Shown here: positions 61,067-64,000 of the stretch, piece by piece
Position numbering within the stretch: the first letter of the stretch is position 1
Layout: the number at the start of each line of letters is the position of its first letter
Assembly (NCBI GenBank): GCA_963678705.1
Contig: OY783203.1
Coordinates: forward strand, 5,084,001 to 5,148,000
Reading direction: 5' to 3'
Source: Panorpa germanica
Lineage: Eukaryota > Arthropoda > Insecta > Mecoptera > Panorpidae
Length of the DNA: 64,000 nt
Notes under the pieces: generated by a model
Databases searched by the model: none
What the model was told of the DNA's origin: nothing
Seen by the model: only the letters and a program-made list of their open reading frames with translations
Program-made: the position numbers and the translations under genes

Positions 61067-61267
61067 AATTCACTGTACTTTTATGTCCAATTTTTTACAG
61101 TTGCTTATGAGCAAACGTAAAGCAATATTAAATAAATAAATTCCATGTTATGTTTTTGTAAATATTACTGATTTCAGATCAATGAAAATGAATATTAAAT
61201 TAAATAACGTTTATTTTTACTAAATTTATTTTAAAAATGTGTAATATTTTTTTCTATTTTATCTGAA

Positions 61268-61475
61268 CGGCACAGTAATCGAAAGTATTTATGATTGACA
61301 CTAGACTGATGTATCTTCGGGTACGATCCCCAGCCCAACGCTATATTTTGTCACTGTCAACAATTTGTTACTTAACATTGTGGTAAACATATATAAGACT
61401 CACGACGCTATATCGACTACAATCATAGTATAAGGTTGTCGGTCTACGTTAATTAAAGTAAATAAATAAAACAAA
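61268..61475 (+). repeat. tRNA-derived SINE, near full length
   Basis: ACGGCACAGTAATCGAAAGT (A box), TCTTCGGGTACGATCCCCAG (B box), TAAGACTCACGACGCTA, and a tail GTCGGTCTACGTTAATTAAA then AAATAAATAAAAC. Confidence 0.65.
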
Positions 61476-61599
61476 TATATAAAAAAAATATTTCAAAATT
61501 ATGAATCAAATTTAGATAATAAAAAACTAAATAATTTCAAAATGATTAGTAAGAGTGTGTATATTTACTCAAGTATTTTTTAATTAATTCAATAATGTC

Positions 61600-61900
61600 G
61601 CCGTGCCTTCTTAATATATGGAGCGACCTAGTTGGTTACAACTTTTTGTGGTAAAGGTCTCAATGTTGTCTAAACACTGACATGCTTGCCGTGCTCTTTG
61701 CTGTGTTTACACCAGCTTCGTCCGCCGTCCGTCGTCCATCCTCGTCAGTGCACGAAGAGCGAATGGCAGCCATCGCTGTGCCTCTGCCACTGTTACTCAG
61801 TGCCCTATACAACTCGGTTTTTGTTACATAGTGCACTTTGGTGCATGGCAGCCATTATTAATGAACCCGATCAGAATGTGTTGAGTACAATCACATTAAA
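61600..61900. promoter_or_regulatory. Candidate regulatory module with paired GGCAGCCAT sites
   Basis: A GC-richer island with short repeats (CCGTCCGTCGTCC near 61730; GTGCCTCTGCC; AGTGCACTTTGGTGCA). It has two copies of ATGGCAGCCAT about 90 bp apart (about 61763 and 61847), each holding the Pho/YY1 core GCCAT on both strands. It is not part of a repeat family seen in the window. An open frame of 104 codons crosses it, but its last third is AT-rich and not protein-like. Confidence 0.3.
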
Positions 61901-62138
61901 AATTATCATAAATTTAAATATAAATATAAATGCATATACAAACTATTTAAATTTTAGAATTCGTGAAAATTATTTTAGTATTTTAAATGTTAAAATGTAA
62001 CGCTTCATCTGCTATATATGTATATATATATATGTATTATATTCTATACATACATGTAGCACAATATCAAGTGCATTATTCCAAACGTGGTATTTACATT
62101 ATGTAGCAAATACGATCACATCGATTATATTAGAATGC

Positions 62139-62356
62139 TATAGTTCAAATTACGAGAGTTCGGCGACGACTCATACTTAAAACAAGTTGTGGGGTATAAA
62201 CTGCCGATATAACTAAAAACAACTGGCTCACTTATTTTTCTATAATGTATATAGAAACGAATAAGATAAAATTCAATATCGTAATATAGATTTATACCGC
62301 TCTTATAACCTCTTTTAAGTATAAGTCGCCGCCGAACTATCGTAATTTGGATTATA
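62139..62356. mobile_element. TA-flanked palindromic MITE, copy 5
   Basis: Same family, complete from TAGTTCAAATTACGAGAG to GTAATTTGGATTATA. Open frames on the minus strand here and at 56728-56997 share a peptide only because they cross the same terminal repeat. Confidence 0.7.
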
Positions 62357-64000
62357 TATAACTGCATTTAGTAGGCAGTGATTCTTCGCACTTAGCGCAA
62401 TTTACTAATATGAGAGGTTTAATTAATGTATTTAATTTTTATAATTATTATCAAAATTTTGCAATCTAATTTTAATCTATTTCATGATAACCTATTGACT
62501 TCAAATTTTACACATTTATTTATACTTCTTAATGAGAAACTCTCGCAGTCCTGCACCCTTGACCGGATCAACTGCCATGCTAACTTACAAGTCTTGATGT
62601 TGTGTTTTTTCGGATGGTTTCATAAATTTGGCAATATTTCGATTTATATACTAGACACAATTTCTTATAATTAAAATACGTATTCATAGTAGTAGTATAT
62701 TTTATAGAAGTTAACTTTATGTATATTCGTCCTATTATTTATAAAGACAGACTTTCTCATGCTGTTTATCTTATAATTTTTTTCCTTATGAAATTTATGA
62801 ACAATTTATTTCACTCTTTCTTCTTATAAAGCGTACGTTAATTACAGGAGAAATTTAATATAAAATATTGATTAAAATATTCAAATTTTTTATTTATTTT
62901 ATCGTACAAAATATGTTATCAGAAATATTTAGAATTTTTTAAAAATATTTCGAGTTAATTTACATGTTAAATAATTTTTTAATCAATAATTTGTTTTTAT
63001 AATTTAATTATATTTAAAATATGTGTATGTGTATACAGATACTTATATATATGTATATGTCTATATAGGGATTAGTAGTAGTTTTTTATACTTAAAATAT
63101 CTTTGGACTTGAAATATTTTTCAACGTATCATTAAGCAATTTCATTATTAACTTGTTGAATACTACTTTCACTTAAACCTTTAATACCAGATTTTCAAGA
63201 TTCCGCGTCCGCCATTATTCTACCGTTGATTATTGAACCGATATAGACGCTAGTTTTTTAAAAACATTCTTTAATACCATTTATGAAGGTTTCTTAAACT
63301 TTAAATTTGATCAAATTTACATCAATGTTCTAATATTTTTTTTCATTCATTATTTTTAATTTTTCACATATTCACATCATTAGTCATACGACGATTTGAA
63401 CTGCCAGCTCATATTCTCCTTATTTTATATCTTGTTAATGAGGTTTGTCTCGAAATTGATTCCGAAATTTTATCCACTGGTTAAGCAAAAATCTATGACA
63501 TTACATAACATGATAATGAATGTGGTTATCTAGGTATCTCCTATTAATTTTTTTACGTACGCCCATGACATTAAGGTTTGCTATACATTTGTCAAGATAT
63601 TAATTCATAATTTAGGTAACAACGTTTTGGATATGCGCATGGGCGTCCGCAATTTGATAGTGTGTCTAAAGTAGATCATTTTTTATTTTATCCACTGCCC
63701 AGGTAGTAAATTAACGTTGGAATTAATTTGTAAGCTAGCAGGTGTTCAGTTGTCATAGATTATATTTCATCCAGTGTCAATTTGTAACAGATTTCAGTGG
63801 GATGTAAATGACCCATGTGACCCTACCTACAGATGCCCATGGAAATGTAGTTTTATCACTAAAGACTATCTTACACTGGATCCGATTCCTTGTGACATTC
63901 AACATTTTCAGTAGGGTGTTAGTGGTATTAGCACACTTTATAATGATTGAAAGTTTCTATTATAGCGTCTATTTTGTGGTCCATATCCAAGTGCCGTCTT
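62357..64000. other. Intergenic, no gene seen
   Basis: AT-rich to about 63.6 kb, with one GTCCGCCATTATT (Pho-like core) at about 63206-63218. The last 350 bp are less AT-rich and contain no open frame that I can interpret. Confidence 0.4.

Noticed and set aside
56728-62367. Two minus-strand frames sharing RRRLILKRGYKSGINL
   Set aside because: The shared peptide is the translated inverted end of the TA-flanked MITE, not a gene family.
45410-63220. Genome-wide enrichment of GCCATTAT (Pho core)
   Set aside because: Three occurrences in 64 kb is about what base composition predicts by chance. Only their placement in GC-richer islands was kept as weak evidence.
23032-64000. iab-4/iab-8 microRNA hairpin
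   Set aside because: I looked for the conserved ACGTATACTGAATGTATC-type and reverse sequences and saw no match. It is probably beyond the window, closer to abd-A.

Overview
The window is eukaryotic and comes from an insect Hox cluster. It carries the posterior Hox gene Abdominal-B (Abd-B) on the + strand, read as two coding exons (14142-14760 and about 22604-23031) split by a 7.8 kb intron. The homeodomain is complete and of the Abd-B class. The rest is very AT-rich non-coding DNA full of TA microsatellites and small transposon relics. I cannot name the species or order. LINE tails of the kind seen here are common in Hymenoptera, which is only a weak hint.

Layout. 1-12.4 kb lies 5' of Abd-B: repeats, a GC-richer island (about 2860-3350) and a 48-nt segment at 5664-5711 framed by strong splice signals, which could be an upstream exon. 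12.48-14.14 kb is the probable proximal promoter and 5' leader. 14142-14760 encodes the N-terminal half of Abd-B. 14761-22603 is the intron, with a GC-richer island at about 15.54-15.96 kb, a Helitron and an inverted-repeat element. 22604-23031 encodes the homeodomain and C-terminus, and 23032 to about 23775 is the likely 3' UTR. From about 24 to 64 kb I see no protein gene. By conserved Hox order this should be the Abd-B to abd-A interval (the infra-abdominal regulatory DNA in Drosophila), but abd-A and the iab-4/iab-8 microRNA are not in the window.

Repeats. The commonest is a tRNA-derived SINE (about 24 full, partial or degenerate copies on both strands). Others are: non-autonomous Helitrons (TC start, GC-rich hairpin, CTAG end, A/T insertion site); two hAT-type MITEs, one with a perfect 8-bp target duplication; a PIF/Harbinger-like MITE flanked by TTA; a TA-flanked palindromic MITE in four copies; a TTAA-flanked piggyBac-like pair; other unclassified inverted-repeat elements; and LINE 3' ends.

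Non-repeat structure. Several GC-richer islands stand out of the AT background and could be cis-regulatory modules or starts of non-coding transcripts (41.6-41.87, 44.0-44.42, 45.3-45.57 and 61.6-61.9 kb). A 12-nt segment at 28192-28203 sits between an acceptor and a GTAAGT donor and could be a micro-exon or recursive splice site of a transcript running downstream from Abd-B. The 10 kb just downstream of Abd-B (21.75-31.95 kb) has no repeat copy that I can place with confidence.
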